Below, piece by piece: positions 38,302 to 46,432 of a stretch of 64,000 nucleotides of DNA. Location of the stretch: the NCBI GenBank assembly GCA_027036135.1, contig JALVSY010000016.1, positions 248,001 to 312,000 on the forward strand, in the 5' to 3' direction. Within the stretch, counting starts at the first letter, position 1. Every line of letters begins with the position of its first letter. The notes beneath the pieces were generated by a model that saw only the letters and a program-made list of their open reading frames with translations, was not told the origin of the DNA and did no database searches. A program made the translations under genes and the position numbers. The DNA is from Pyrodictiaceae archaeon. Lineage in GTDB: Archaea; Thermoproteota; Thermoprotei_A; Sulfolobales; Pyrodictiaceae.

Positions 38302-40008
38302 ATGTCTGCGCCTGCGCGTATTGCTACTGTAGAGCCAACTGGCGTACCAGTGCTCATACTCAAGGAGGGCACTCAACGAACTTATGGTAGGGAGGCCCTC
38401 AGGGCAAATATAATGATTGTGAGAGCAATAGCTGAGACCCTAAGGACAACCTATGGTCCCAAGGGCATGGATAAGATGCTCGTGGATAGCCTCGGTGACA
38501 TCACTATAACTAATGATGGAGCAACAATACTTGACAAAATGGATGTACAGCACCCAACAGCTAAGCTAGTAGTACAAGTAGCAAAGGGCCAGGACGAGGA
38601 GGTAGGCGATGGCACCAAGACAGCAGTGATATTCTCCGGTGAACTACTCCGGGTCGCTGAGGAGCTACTAGACAAGAATGTACACCCAACAGTGATAGTG
38701 AGTGGCTTCAAGAAGGCCTCCGAGGAGGCAATAAAGAGACTATATGAGATAGCGGAGCCAATAGACATAAACAACGATGAGGAGCTAAAGAAGATAGCAA
38801 TGACAAGCCTAACAAGCAAAGCCGTACATGGTGCACGCGAGTACCTAGCAGAAATAGCTGTTAAGGCCGTAAGACAGGTAACCGAGAAGCGTGGAGACAA
38901 GTGGTACATAGACCTAGACAGTATACAAATAATAAAGAAGCATGGCGGCAGCCTAAGAGACACACAGCTAATCTATGGCATTGTTCTTGATAAGGAGGTT
39001 GTTCACCCTGGTATGCCTAAGAGGGTTGAGAACGCCTACATAGTACTACTAGACGCACCACTAGAAGTAGAAAAACCAGAAATCGATGCAGAGATAAGGA
39101 TCAGTGACCCAACCTATCTCAAGAAGTTCCTCGAGGAGGAAGAGAAGATACTAAGCAGCTACGTGGAGAAGATCTACGAGGTTGCTGTTGAGCGTATGAA
39201 GAGGGATGGCTTGGAGCCTGGTAAGGCTGGTATAGTGGTTATTACTCAGAAGGGTATTGACGAGGTAGCACAACACTTCCTAGCAAAGAAAGGAATAATG
39301 GCAGTAAGAAGAGTAAAAAGAAGCGATATTGAGAAGATATCCAAGGCTACTGGAGCAAAGATAGTGAGCAACATAGAGGACCTATCACCGGACGACCTAG
39401 GCTTTGCCAAACTAGTAGAGGAGAGAAAGGTCGGAGAGGACAAGATGGTGTTCATTGAGGGCTGCCCCAACCCCAAGGCAGTAACAATACTCATACGTGG
39501 CGGTCTTGAGAGGCTCGTAGACGAGGCCGAGAGAAGCCTCAACGATGCGCTACACGCGGTAGCCGATGCCATAAGGGACGGAAAGATAGTTGCTGGTGGT
39601 GGCGCAGTAGAGGTTGAGCTAGCTAAGTACCTAAGAGAGATAGCACCAAAGATTGGCGGCAAGGAGCAGCTAGCAGTAGAGGCCTTCGCAAAGGCGCTCG
39701 AGGGCCTACCAATGGCACTAGCCGAGAATGCCGGCCTAGACCCAGTGGAGATAATAATGAAGCTGAGAGCCGCCCACGCCAAGCCTGAGGGTAAGTGGCA
39801 CGGCATTAACGTGTTCAAGGGCGAAGTAGAGGACCTAATGAAGCTAGGCGTAATCGAGCCAGTTAGTGTGAAGGCAAACGCCATAAAGGCTGGTACAGAG
39901 GCAGCAATAATGGTGCTAAGGATTGACGACATCATAGCAGCTGCGAGGCGCAAGGAGGAGGAAGAGAAGGAGAAGAAGGGCGGCGAAGAAGAAGAGAAGG
40001 AAGAGTAA
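38302..40008 (+). CDS. thsA: Thermosome subunit (group II chaperonin)
   Basis: Start set at ATG 38302 ([14 protein letters not shown]) with GGGGG 8-12 bases upstream; a longer frame to 38209 would cover the promoter. The 568-residue protein has the ATPase segments [21 protein letters not shown] and GDGTKTAV in the equatorial domain, a central apical domain with a helical protrusion ([18 protein letters not shown]), and [17 protein letters not shown] near the end. The tail is Lys/Glu-rich and lacks the GGM repeat. It folds proteins in the cytoplasm as a double ring. Which of the archaeal paralogues it is cannot be told. Confidence 0.96.
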   Translation: MSAPARIATVEPTGVPVLILKEGTQRTYGREALRANIMIVRAIAETLRTTYGPKGMDKMLVDSLGDITITNDGATILDKMDVQHPTAKLVVQVAKGQDEEVGDGTKTAVIFSGELLRVAEELLDKNVHPTVIVSGFKKASEEAIKRLYEIAEPIDINNDEELKKIAMTSLTSKAVHGAREYLAEIAVKAVRQVTEKRGDKWYIDLDSIQIIKKHGGSLRDTQLIYGIVLDKEVVHPGMPKRVENAYIVLLDAPLEVEKPEIDAEIRISDPTYLKKFLEEEEKILSSYVEKIYEVAVERMKRDGLEPGKAGIVVITQKGIDEVAQHFLAKKGIMAVRRVKRSDIEKISKATGAKIVSNIEDLSPDDLGFAKLVEERKVGEDKMVFIEGCPNPKAVTILIRGGLERLVDEAERSLNDALHAVADAIRDGKIVAGGGAVEVELAKYLREIAPKIGGKEQLAVEAFAKALEGLPMALAENAGLDPVEIIMKLRAAHAKPEGKWHGINVFKGEVEDLMKLGVIEPVSVKANAIKAGTEAAIMVLRIDDIIAAARRKEEEEKEKKGGEEEEKEE

Positions 40009-40174
40009 CACCCCTTTTATAGATCCTCCTAAGTAGGGTTGTTTTTGCATACATAATATTACGAGAGACGGGTCTATTGTGGTCGTGTTCTTATCTAATG
40101 AGCTTTTGTATCTAATTCCCTTCTAATACTATTTCTTGAACCGAAGTGAGTACAGAGAATGGCGTGACTCGCAT

Positions 40175-40798
40175 ATGACGGGGAACCGGTGGATCATTGT
40201 TTTCGGAGTACCAGGTACTGGTAAATCCTTCCTGGGTTCGAGACTTGCGCGAAGACTTAGTTACAGATTTACTACTTTGAGTTGGTTTGTGCTCTATAAT
40301 GGGTATTGGAGGGAATATGATATTCATCGTAGAAGCTTTGTAGTAGATTATGATGCTCTTCTTAGAGGATTACAGAAGCTTAGTGGCAGATACGTTATTG
40401 AGACTCATTGGTTAGAGCCCTTCCTAAAGAATGATGCACTGCCTAGCTTAGTTGTATTTACGCGTACTCATCCCCTCGTGCTCTATGAGAGGCTTGTTCG
40501 AAGAGCTTGGCCTCTTAGAAAGATAGCTGAGAACGTTGAGGCAGAACTTATTGGCGCGCTCGTCCCTGAGGTTCATGAAGTCATTGACCGGGGGATCAAG
40601 GTCATCGAGGTTGATACTACCAGTACCCCTGTTAATGATGCTGTTAACAAGGTTATTGAATTCTTGGAAAGGAATAGCAAAAATATCGAGTGCTGCATTG
40701 ACTGGTTATCAAGACTTAGTGTAGAGGAGCTAGAGAAGGTTATGAGGATAATAGAGGCTAGGACAGCTACTGAGAAGGGTGAAGAGCTTTATGAGTGA
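40175..40798 (+). CDS. Fap7/adenylate kinase 6-like NTPase
   Basis: Start set at ATG 40175; an earlier in-frame TTG at 40136 exists. P-loop GVPGTGKS at residues 11-18. YDIHRRSFVVDYDAL, VIETHWLEPFL and especially KIAENVEAELIG match the Fap7/hCINAP pattern, where ENVEAE is the hallmark. Eukaryal Fap7 acts in cleavage of pre-18S rRNA with eS/uS11; archaeal forms likely help 30S assembly. A C-terminal 40-residue extension is unusual. First gene of a five-gene operon with short overlaps. Confidence 0.78.
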   Translation: MTGNRWIIVFGVPGTGKSFLGSRLARRLSYRFTTLSWFVLYNGYWREYDIHRRSFVVDYDALLRGLQKLSGRYVIETHWLEPFLKNDALPSLVVFTRTHPLVLYERLVRRAWPLRKIAENVEAELIGALVPEVHEVIDRGIKVIEVDTTSTPVNDAVNKVIEFLERNSKNIECCIDWLSRLSVEELEKVMRIIEARTATEKGEELYE

Positions 40799-41450
40799 AG
40801 GATTTGACGGAATTCGCGGCCTTGATTTGTCCTACTTGTCTAGGCGAACAAGGGATATAATTACTCGTATCGATTCCGTATTAGCTAAAAGAGAGGAGAT
40901 TAGGGATTCTTTAATTAAGTCTGGCAGAGACATTATACGGCTATCTGGGTGGGCTATTAATGCTATTCATAGAGGTATGCTAAGCGAGGCTACCAAGTAC
41001 ATAGATGAAATGGATAAGAAGGTCACAACGTTCATAGATATGGCTAATAGCGATGTGTTCCTGAGAGAGAGTGGTTTTGTGTATAATGTACTATCGGAGT
41101 ACGTAGAGGCTAAGGTCTTCTACGAGCTAGTTGTAAAAGGTATTCTGCCGAGCCACGATGATCTAGGAGTTAGCGAGATCCCGTACTTACAGGGCTTGGG
41201 CGATGTTCTAGGCGAGTTAAGAAGATTGGCACTAGACTTTCTCAGGGTTGGTAAGGTAAAGCTGGCCGAGAAAATCCTAGAAGTAATGGAGGTAATGTAT
41301 TACGAGATGAGAGCCCTAGAGTACCCTGATGCCCTTATGCCGGGGGTCAGGCACAAGGTTGATGTGGCTCGGCGTCTAATAGATGATACAAAGTCGTTAC
41401 TGCTTAGCGTAAAGACTAGAATTGTATCATGTAGTGGCGAGAGAGAATGA
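40791..41450 (+). CDS. Translin-family protein
   Basis: Start set at ATG 40791, 8 bases after GGTGAAG and overlapping the previous stop by 8 bases. All-helical 219-residue protein with translin signatures: SGRDIIRLSGWAINAIHRGM, SEYVEAKVFYELV, the YLQGLGDVLGELRRLALDFL helix and YPDALMPGVRHKVDVARRL. Translin/Trax proteins bind single-stranded RNA or DNA and in archaea form octamers with RNase activity in some species. Its place between an rRNA-processing NTPase and a PUA protein points to an RNA role. Confidence 0.88.
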   Translation: MSEGFDGIRGLDLSYLSRRTRDIITRIDSVLAKREEIRDSLIKSGRDIIRLSGWAINAIHRGMLSEATKYIDEMDKKVTTFIDMANSDVFLRESGFVYNVLSEYVEAKVFYELVVKGILPSHDDLGVSEIPYLQGLGDVLGELRRLALDFLRVGKVKLAEKILEVMEVMYYEMRALEYPDALMPGVRHKVDVARRLIDDTKSLLLSVKTRIVSCSGERE

Positions 41451-41764
41451 AGTCTATGTCTCCTCTGGAAGCATTTCTACATGTGTTGTGCAAGTATCTA
41501 CGTGACCGTGGCGCAATGGTTCTTAGCTTAGCGAGTACTGTGGGCCAGAAGAAACTAATGGTTTCTCTTTATGGTCTTTGGCGTAGGCATCGGTACTGGG
41601 AAACAAGCTATAGAAGGCTTAGTGATATCCTCGAGGAGATTACGAAGAATGAGAAGTTCTTGGAGTCTCTTAAGAGAATTGGTGTCGAAGAGATTGTTGC
41701 TGGGGAGGATGAGCCATACATTGTTATCGATATCGAGAAAATTAGGCGTTCACTTAAGTGCTAG
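41447..41764 (+). CDS. Unknown protein, winged-helix-like
   Basis: 105 residues with an ATGA overlap with the translin gene. Mostly helical with a C-terminal strand pair (EIVAGEDEPYIVIDIEKI), a shape common in winged-helix domains. The segment SLYGLWRRHRYWETSYRRLSD is basic and aromatic and could bind RNA or DNA. No family recognised. Conserved position in the operon would be the best clue to its partner. Confidence 0.6.
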   Translation: MKSMSPLEAFLHVLCKYLRDRGAMVLSLASTVGQKKLMVSLYGLWRRHRYWETSYRRLSDILEEITKNEKFLESLKRIGVEEIVAGEDEPYIVIDIEKIRRSLKC

Positions 41765-41779
41765 TACTAGGGATTAGCA

Positions 41780-42265
41780 TTGAGGCTAAGAAGGCCTAGC
41801 CCAGCGGAGATAGAGAGGCTTAGAGCTATAGCTGATTACCAGTTTGGTTTTCCTGCAGGAGATCTCTTGATAAGTGATGATATTGTTGTCGGTGTTTCGC
41901 CTAGTACCCGTCGCATAAGAGAAATTTATGGCTCAGAAGGCTTGCTCGCAGTGCTGAGAGCACACGATTATCTGTTTTCGCTCTCGCTTAACGGGGCAAA
42001 TCGCTTACTCAAGCTACCAGAGCCAAGACTACGCGCCTGGGTAGTCGACCTTCGCGGAAAAAGTGTGCGATGTAGGGATATCATAAGGATTGACGAGTCC
42101 CTTCGGCCTGGTGATGAAGTTATAATAGTTTCTAGGGAGTCTCGTCTCCTTGGTGTAGGTAGGCTGCGTCTAGCTCCCCTCGAGGTAGCTGAGCGCTGCG
42201 AGAGCGAGGCTATACGTGTACGAAAGAAAGTAGAGACGGGTGAGGAGAAAAATGAGTCAGTATAA
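41780..42265 (+). CDS. PUA-domain protein (possible detached TGT PUA module)
   Basis: 161 residues. Residues about 1-75 form a pre-PUA region (YQFGFPAGDLLISDDIVVG ... DYLFSLSLNGANRLLKLPEP) and about 86-150 a PUA domain (RAWVVDLRGKSV ... RPGDEVIIVSRESRLLGVGRL). This arrangement equals the C2-PUA part of euryarchaeal archaeosine tRNA-guanine transglycosylase, which is absent from the TGT gene 700 bases downstream. TTG start without a clear binding site. The short acidic C terminus overlaps the PAC2 gene. RNA binding is expected; the TGT link is inference. Confidence 0.72.
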   Translation: MRLRRPSPAEIERLRAIADYQFGFPAGDLLISDDIVVGVSPSTRRIREIYGSEGLLAVLRAHDYLFSLSLNGANRLLKLPEPRLRAWVVDLRGKSVRCRDIIRIDESLRPGDEVIIVSRESRLLGVGRLRLAPLEVAERCESEAIRVRKKVETGEEKNESV

Positions 42266-42995
42266 TATTTATAGGTTTAAGACAATAAAAGTGTTCTTCA
42301 GGGACGAGTTTAGAAAGAGCGAATTCATTGTTACCGGGTTTAAGGGATTTGGGGCAGTTGGTTATCTCGCATCCCTTCATCTAGCTGAGAGACTGTTTTG
42401 CAAGAAAGCAGGCTTTATAGTCACAAAATATGTGCCGGAGGAAGTAACTCCGGGCGATGAGGGAGTTGTTGGACCTTTTACTCTGTATTCTTGCGAGAAC
42501 AACGGTAGACATTTTGGCGTAATAGTTAATCATGATATCCCCCTTGTACAGGAGCGTAGCCGCTTCGCGGAGGCTGTCATAAACTTCTTGACCCGAATAG
42601 GGATAGATGAGGCTGTACTTATTGGGGGTTTTGATTCAAGGCTTCGCCGTGGCGATGAGAAGCTTAGGTGGATAGCGACGTCTGCTTATAAGAGAGATCT
42701 CGATGAGCCGCGTATGGATAAGGGTCTCTATGTTGTTGGTCCTTTAGCGCTTCTTCTACTTTATGCGGAGGTTTATGGGTATCCGGCATTGGCTCTGCTC
42801 CCTTATGCTGAGGCCGTGCGACCGGATCCCAGGGCCGCTGCAACGGCTATTGAGAAGCTCAACGAACTATATGGACTCTCTATAGGTACTGAGGAGCTTC
42901 TCGAAGAGGCGAAGAAAATAGAAGAAATGATATCGACCCTTGAGCGTCAACAGCAGATGCTCTCGAGCTCGGCTCCAGAGAGATCCTATATGTGA
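42252..42995 (+). CDS. PAC2-family protein
   Basis: Start set at ATG 42252 with GGTGAGG 7 bases upstream. 247 residues of the PAC2 fold (related to proteasome assembly chaperones and to ATP-grasp-associated archaeal proteins): FIVTGFKGFGAVGYLASLHL, GVIVNHDIPLVQER, DEAVLIGGFDSRLR and PALALLPYAEAVRPDPRAA. The C-terminal 40 residues are a likely coiled coil ending in a Ser-rich tail. Last gene of the Fap7-translin operon; its end overlaps the convergent TGT gene by 10 bases. Confidence 0.82.
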   Translation: MSQYNIYRFKTIKVFFRDEFRKSEFIVTGFKGFGAVGYLASLHLAERLFCKKAGFIVTKYVPEEVTPGDEGVVGPFTLYSCENNGRHFGVIVNHDIPLVQERSRFAEAVINFLTRIGIDEAVLIGGFDSRLRRGDEKLRWIATSAYKRDLDEPRMDKGLYVVGPLALLLLYAEVYGYPALALLPYAEAVRPDPRAAATAIEKLNELYGLSIGTEELLEEAKKIEEMISTLERQQQMLSSSAPERSYM

Positions 42996-44578
42996 GAGAA
43001 AGTTTTTCCACAGTTTTCTTCCCTAATATCTATGGTATGCTTATTTCCTAGTTTTTCCATTATTTTGGCTGCGAGTTCTTTGCTCCATTCCCATTCTCTG
43101 CACGTAAGTATTTTTATGGCCGTGTAGTTCTCCTTGTTGTTCTCGATATAGTTTATTATGATTTTTGTGGTCTTGTCTATGACCTCTTGGTAGGTATAGG
43201 TGTTGGCCTCGAACTGTGAGAGTGGATAGGTTTCCGAGAGCTCCTCAGGTATAACGCCTATATAGAGCATATATCCCGCTATGTGGGTGTTGCTGGGCTC
43301 TCGTTTTCGTAGCCTAGTGTATATCTTTGACCTTGTGAACGGTTTCTCGCTTGGGTCAACTGGTATGAGTAATAACGTTCCGTGTTTTCTCGGTTTATAT
43401 CTTCTCAATATGTATTGGTGATGGTGAAGTATCTTGGGGTTGTAGAGGCTTTCGGGACCATAGAGGAAGACTCCTTTCACACCACTTGCTTTTACTCTTG
43501 GTGAAAGTTTTTCTATAAAACTAGAGTACTTTTTAAATTCTGTAAATGCTATTGAGAGTGATGGATGTGCTCGGCTTCTTTTCTCAAGAAGCTCCCATAA
43601 ACGTCCCTCCTTAATGGCTACTTTGACCTCATTAATTGTCTGTCTTAGAATATAGAGATTATGAAGAGCTAATAATCTTATGCGTTCTTGTTTTGGCATC
43701 TCTAGTAATTCTTTAGGTGCGTATTTTGTGCAGACTGGGCAGCTGCACGGGAAGTATTCCAAGTCCCTGAGCCTGTACGTTCTATAGGGCGTCATGTATC
43801 TCTCGTCGCGTGCATAGAGGATATAGGATGCTGAATCAAATAGGTCAACGCCTAGTGCAACAGCAAATGGTATTATCATTGGATGGCCTGCACCGAAGAG
43901 GTGTAGAGGCCTAGTTATCGGAAGTCTTGTTCGCGCAGTGTATATCATTTCTAGGAGAGTTCTATATTCGTATTGCTCTAGGAGAACAGTTGGGCTACCC
44001 AGAGCATATAGCTTATAGCCTTCTAGGGCTCTGGCCTCCGTGGCGCACTTTGCCACAAGGTCGCTGAAGGGCCCTCCCTGTATTGGCAGAACCCATATAC
44101 GGTTCTCGGGGTCTATGTATTTGAGGGCCTCTTTTGCTCTTCGAAGTGTCTCTGCGACGCTATATTCTGCTTGCTTCCTATCTCTCACATTACCAGTTGG
44201 AATGTCTAGGATAACTGCTATGTCGCTTCCTATTCCCTGTTGGAATTTTATTACCTCTATTGGGTCTATGTCTACTTCGCCGTATTGTAGAATTTGGTAA
44301 GCGCCAGAATCCGTCATTACTATGCCGTCAAAGCCTAGGACTTTATGCACTCCTTTTTCGAGAGCGGTTGTCCGCATCCTCTTCCATAATAAGTATGCAT
44401 TAGTTATAACTGCGTTGAACCCTAGCCTCTTTATGTCCTCGATTGGTACCTCCTGCCTAACTATATCTATGACTGGCAGTAGCGCTGGTGTCTCTATAAT
44501 GCCGTGAGGAGTATGTAGTCTCGCTATTCTGCCTGCTAAGTCCTTTTCCCTTATATCGAATAACCCGTAGGGGGTCAA
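42986..44578 (-). CDS. tgtA: Archaeosine tRNA-guanine transglycosylase, no PUA domain
   Basis: Exchanges guanine-15 of archaeal tRNA for preQ0. 530 residues: catalytic Asp in MTDSGAYQ, the nucleophile region DIPTGNVRDR, zinc ligands CSCPVC with a later His (LLALHNLY), and an additional C1-like domain up to the end. The full archaeal enzyme is about 580 residues with C2 and PUA domains; those are missing here, and a PUA protein is encoded in the facing operon. TTG start (TTGACCCCC) overlaps the SmAP3 stop by four bases. The zinc and active-site residues suggest it is functional. Confidence 0.93.
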   Translation of the reverse strand: MTPYGLFDIREKDLAGRIARLHTPHGIIETPALLPVIDIVRQEVPIEDIKRLGFNAVITNAYLLWKRMRTTALEKGVHKVLGFDGIVMTDSGAYQILQYGEVDIDPIEVIKFQQGIGSDIAVILDIPTGNVRDRKQAEYSVAETLRRAKEALKYIDPENRIWVLPIQGGPFSDLVAKCATEARALEGYKLYALGSPTVLLEQYEYRTLLEMIYTARTRLPITRPLHLFGAGHPMIIPFAVALGVDLFDSASYILYARDERYMTPYRTYRLRDLEYFPCSCPVCTKYAPKELLEMPKQERIRLLALHNLYILRQTINEVKVAIKEGRLWELLEKRSRAHPSLSIAFTEFKKYSSFIEKLSPRVKASGVKGVFLYGPESLYNPKILHHHQYILRRYKPRKHGTLLLIPVDPSEKPFTRSKIYTRLRKREPSNTHIAGYMLYIGVIPEELSETYPLSQFEANTYTYQEVIDKTTKIIINYIENNKENYTAIKILTCREWEWSKELAAKIMEKLGNKHTIDIREENCGKTFSHI

Positions 44579-45021
44579 CGGAGCGGTTCTCCCCTCTTCT
44601 TGGCATCAAGGTATTCTCTTAGAACATAGTTAACCTTAGCTGCTAGAGGCCCAGCTCCTTCAACGCCTTCTGCTGTGACCCTAATATTATTGTATATCAT
44701 GACGACACCTGCATCCGGGTAGATACGAATAGCATCAGGCCTAAGTCCTAGTTTCTTGGCCACGTAGTCAGCGAACTCCTTTGGATCAAATATAGTCGTC
44801 TCGTAGGCTCTTATTTCGGCAATTACTCTCCCCATTATGAATAACCTTGGTATAGTCTTGTCGTCTGTTTTTACATCGCTTAGAACAAGGTTCATTTCTG
44901 GATGCTCAAAGCCCAATAGTCTGCCCACATACTTTTTACCATCAACAAGTACTACCTCGATGCGCTTCCCGATAAGATTTGTAAGCTCTGTTATGAATCG
45001 CCTCGATGAGGGTGGAGCCAT
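44575..45021 (-). CDS. Sm-like protein SmAP3 with C-terminal domain
   Basis: Residues about 10-75 form an Sm fold: the Sm1 segment LIGKRIEVVLVDGKKYVGRLLGFEHPEMNLVL and Sm2 segment IPRLFIMGRVIAEI. About 70 further residues (DPKEFADYVAKKLGL ... VTAEGVEGAGPLAAKVNYV) make an extra alpha/beta domain, as in crenarchaeal SmAP3. It should form a ring and bind RNA. ATG at 45021 is preferred to the GTG at 45033. It is transcribed with tgtA, an association of two RNA proteins. Confidence 0.85.
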   Translation of the reverse strand: MAPPSSRRFITELTNLIGKRIEVVLVDGKKYVGRLLGFEHPEMNLVLSDVKTDDKTIPRLFIMGRVIAEIRAYETTIFDPKEFADYVAKKLGLRPDAIRIYPDAGVVMIYNNIRVTAEGVEGAGPLAAKVNYVLREYLDAKKRGEPLR

Positions 45022-45068
45022 TATAGAGGCCACTTTCTACACCAGCGAGCTAGGATAGCAAGTAGCTA

Positions 45069-45078
45069 AATATATAGG
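45069..45078 (+). promoter_or_regulatory. TATA box of rpo8
   Basis: AATATATAGG, centred about 90 bases before the rpo8 ATG. A start of transcription near 45100 would leave a leader of about 60 bases that contains the hairpin at 45102-45124. The same stretch is AT-rich on both strands and could serve the leftward SmAP3 gene too. Confidence 0.5.
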
Positions 45079-45101
45079 TAGGGTCAGTTTCGCCATTTCC
45101 C

Positions 45102-45124
45102 GGAGGAATATTGTCGCTTCCTCC
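45102..45124 (+). repeat. Hairpin GGAGGAA/TTCCTCC in the rpo8 leader
   Basis: Seven-base perfect arms around a nine-base loop. The 5' arm is itself a Shine-Dalgarno-like sequence. It lies about 40 bases before the rpo8 start, after the predicted transcription start. Confidence 0.5.
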
Positions 45125-45162
45125 TAGAAACGCTGGCCTAGCTTGCCACGAGGTGAGGTTAT

Positions 45163-45534
45163 ATGAGCAATGAGAATACTGTAGTAAATTTTACCGGCAC
45201 AGTAGAAAGTGTAGAAAAAGAGCTAATACCCCGACTATATATAGGGCGAATAAAGAGTGATAACGGTGAGTATCTCGTTGAGATGGATCTACATAAAGAC
45301 TTAAAGGTTTATGAACCGGGTACACGAGTAGAAGTAGCTATCTCAAAAACGATGCCTAATTATAAAGATGGCGTGGACTTAGTTGCCAAAGGAACCGTTG
45401 TATCCATAAGGAATGACGGCGACTACACAGCGTACCTGATCTCGATAGGAGGTCTCCTATTCATACTAAAATCTAAGAAAAAACTTGACTTAGCCCCCAC
45501 CGAGAAACTATATATAAAGATCACAGAGGTTTAG
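45163..45534 (+). CDS. rpo8: RNA polymerase subunit Rpo8 (RpoG)
   Basis: Crenarchaeal orthologue of eukaryotic Rpb8, 123 residues. The OB-fold pattern is visible: VNFTGTVESVEKELIPRLYI, YLVEMDLHKDLKVYEPGTRVEVAIS, DLVAKGTVVSI and the C-terminal signature YLISIGGLLFILK, equivalent to the SFGGLL motif of Rpb8. It sits in the polymerase clamp/channel region as a non-essential-looking but conserved subunit in crenarchaea. ATG has AGGTGAGG 4-11 bases upstream. Recognition of this short, fast-evolving subunit is from motif and length. Confidence 0.85.
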   Translation: MSNENTVVNFTGTVESVEKELIPRLYIGRIKSDNGEYLVEMDLHKDLKVYEPGTRVEVAISKTMPNYKDGVDLVAKGTVVSIRNDGDYTAYLISIGGLLFILKSKKKLDLAPTEKLYIKITEV

Positions 45535-45616
45535 TCATCTAAAGGACTCAGGTAGAATAGTTTAGCCTAGCTCTCCAAGAGCAGTCTCTCGCGACCCTTA
45601 TAGGGATAGGGATTTC

Positions 45617-46072
45617 TTGCAACCCGGTCAAGCAAGTAGAGCTGCTCCTTTAATCTTCCTAGCTTTAGCACTCACTATTCTATTACGTATGATAAATATC
45701 CCGAGGAGGCTTACTAAAACAGAATCAATAATTATCTTAGTTATTCTGGTCAGCTTTGTGTTAGTACTAGTAGCAACACTACGTAGAAAAAAGGATGAAT
45801 ACTGTATCGAAATAACAATCTCTCGTACCGCTCCCTACACACTACTTTACAAGGACCTAGTATATCTATCAAGGCTGATGAAGAGTTTATCGAGGGAGCA
45901 TAAAGCAGTAACCCTAATAGCACCGTGTGACGGAAAAGCTGTGTTTTGTGCCAGCTTTAACGAGCTAGAAAGACTTGCAGAAATAATAGATAAGAATACA
46001 TCTACGCTCCTAATAAGTCACACTAAAGAGAAACAAGCCTTGTGTAAAAACAGCGATGAGCAAAAATCTTAA
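45617..46072 (+). CDS. Unknown membrane protein
   Basis: 151 residues from a TTG start (ATG at residue 26 is an alternative). Two hydrophobic segments (about 10-26 and 37-54) are followed by a basic RRKK stop-transfer and a 95-residue soluble domain (EYCIEITISRTAPYTLLYKDL ...) with four Cys residues. The family is unknown. It follows rpo8 by 80 bases and may be read from the same promoter. The tRNA-Tyr gene starts 47 bases after its stop. Confidence 0.55.
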   Translation: MQPGQASRAAPLIFLALALTILLRMINIPRRLTKTESIIILVILVSFVLVLVATLRRKKDEYCIEITISRTAPYTLLYKDLVYLSRLMKSLSREHKAVTLIAPCDGKAVFCASFNELERLAEIIDKNTSTLLISHTKEKQALCKNSDEQKS

Positions 46073-46119
46073 ACCCCACTACCCGTTAAGCCCTCTATAC
46101 TACATGGCGGTCCACGGAT

Positions 46120-46290
46120 CCCGCCGTAGCTCAGCGGCAGAGCGCCCGGCTGTAGGTGGGGCTCCAGGCCCCCCGCGCGCCTAACTCCCCGTACACGGGG
46201 TGGATGAGGGCGCGTCGGCCAAAGGGCCTATGGGGGCCTGGGGGAGCAGATACCGGGTGGTCCGGGGTTCGAATCCCCGCGGCGGGACCA
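46120..46290 (+). tRNA. tRNA-Tyr (GTA) with a long intron
   Basis: Exon 1 46120-46155 and exon 2 46252-46290 join to a full cloverleaf: acceptor CCCGCCG/CGGCGGG, D stem GCTC/GAGC, anticodon stem CCCGG/CCGGG, loop CTGTAGA (anticodon GTA), T arm CGGGG-TTCGAAT-CCCCG, discriminator A, and encoded CCA. The C1-G72 pair and A73 are the archaeal tyrosine identity elements. The intron is about 96 bases at the canonical 37/38 site. Confidence 0.94.
46156..46251 (+). other. tRNA-Tyr intron
   Basis: About 96 bases. Its ends can pair (GCTCCAGGCCCCC near the 5' end with GGGGGCC...GGGGAGC near the 3' end), giving the helix of a bulge-helix-bulge splice site. Inside is a second hairpin CCCCGTACACGGGG (about 46187-46200). 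Long for an archaeal tRNA intron; no homing endonuclease frame fits. Confidence 0.8.
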
Positions 46291-46432
46291 CCCTAACCCG
46301 GCTCCCCCACCGCGTGACGTCTATACCGGCCTTTGCTTTCTCCGTGTCTAAAAGAAAAGAGAATTCTAAGCGGCTTCTTGTTTAGAAGAAAAGTTACAGA
46401 AACTGGAACGCTTAGTTAGCTATTCCTTCATG

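Noticed and set aside
38451-39953. Long minus-strand open frames opposite the thermosome gene
   Set aside because: Shadows of the codon pattern of a highly expressed gene; serine-rich and without domains.
46200-46385. Plus-strand reading frame across the tRNA-Tyr intron and 3' exon
   Set aside because: It runs through tRNA exon sequence and low-complexity GC; no protein-like pattern.
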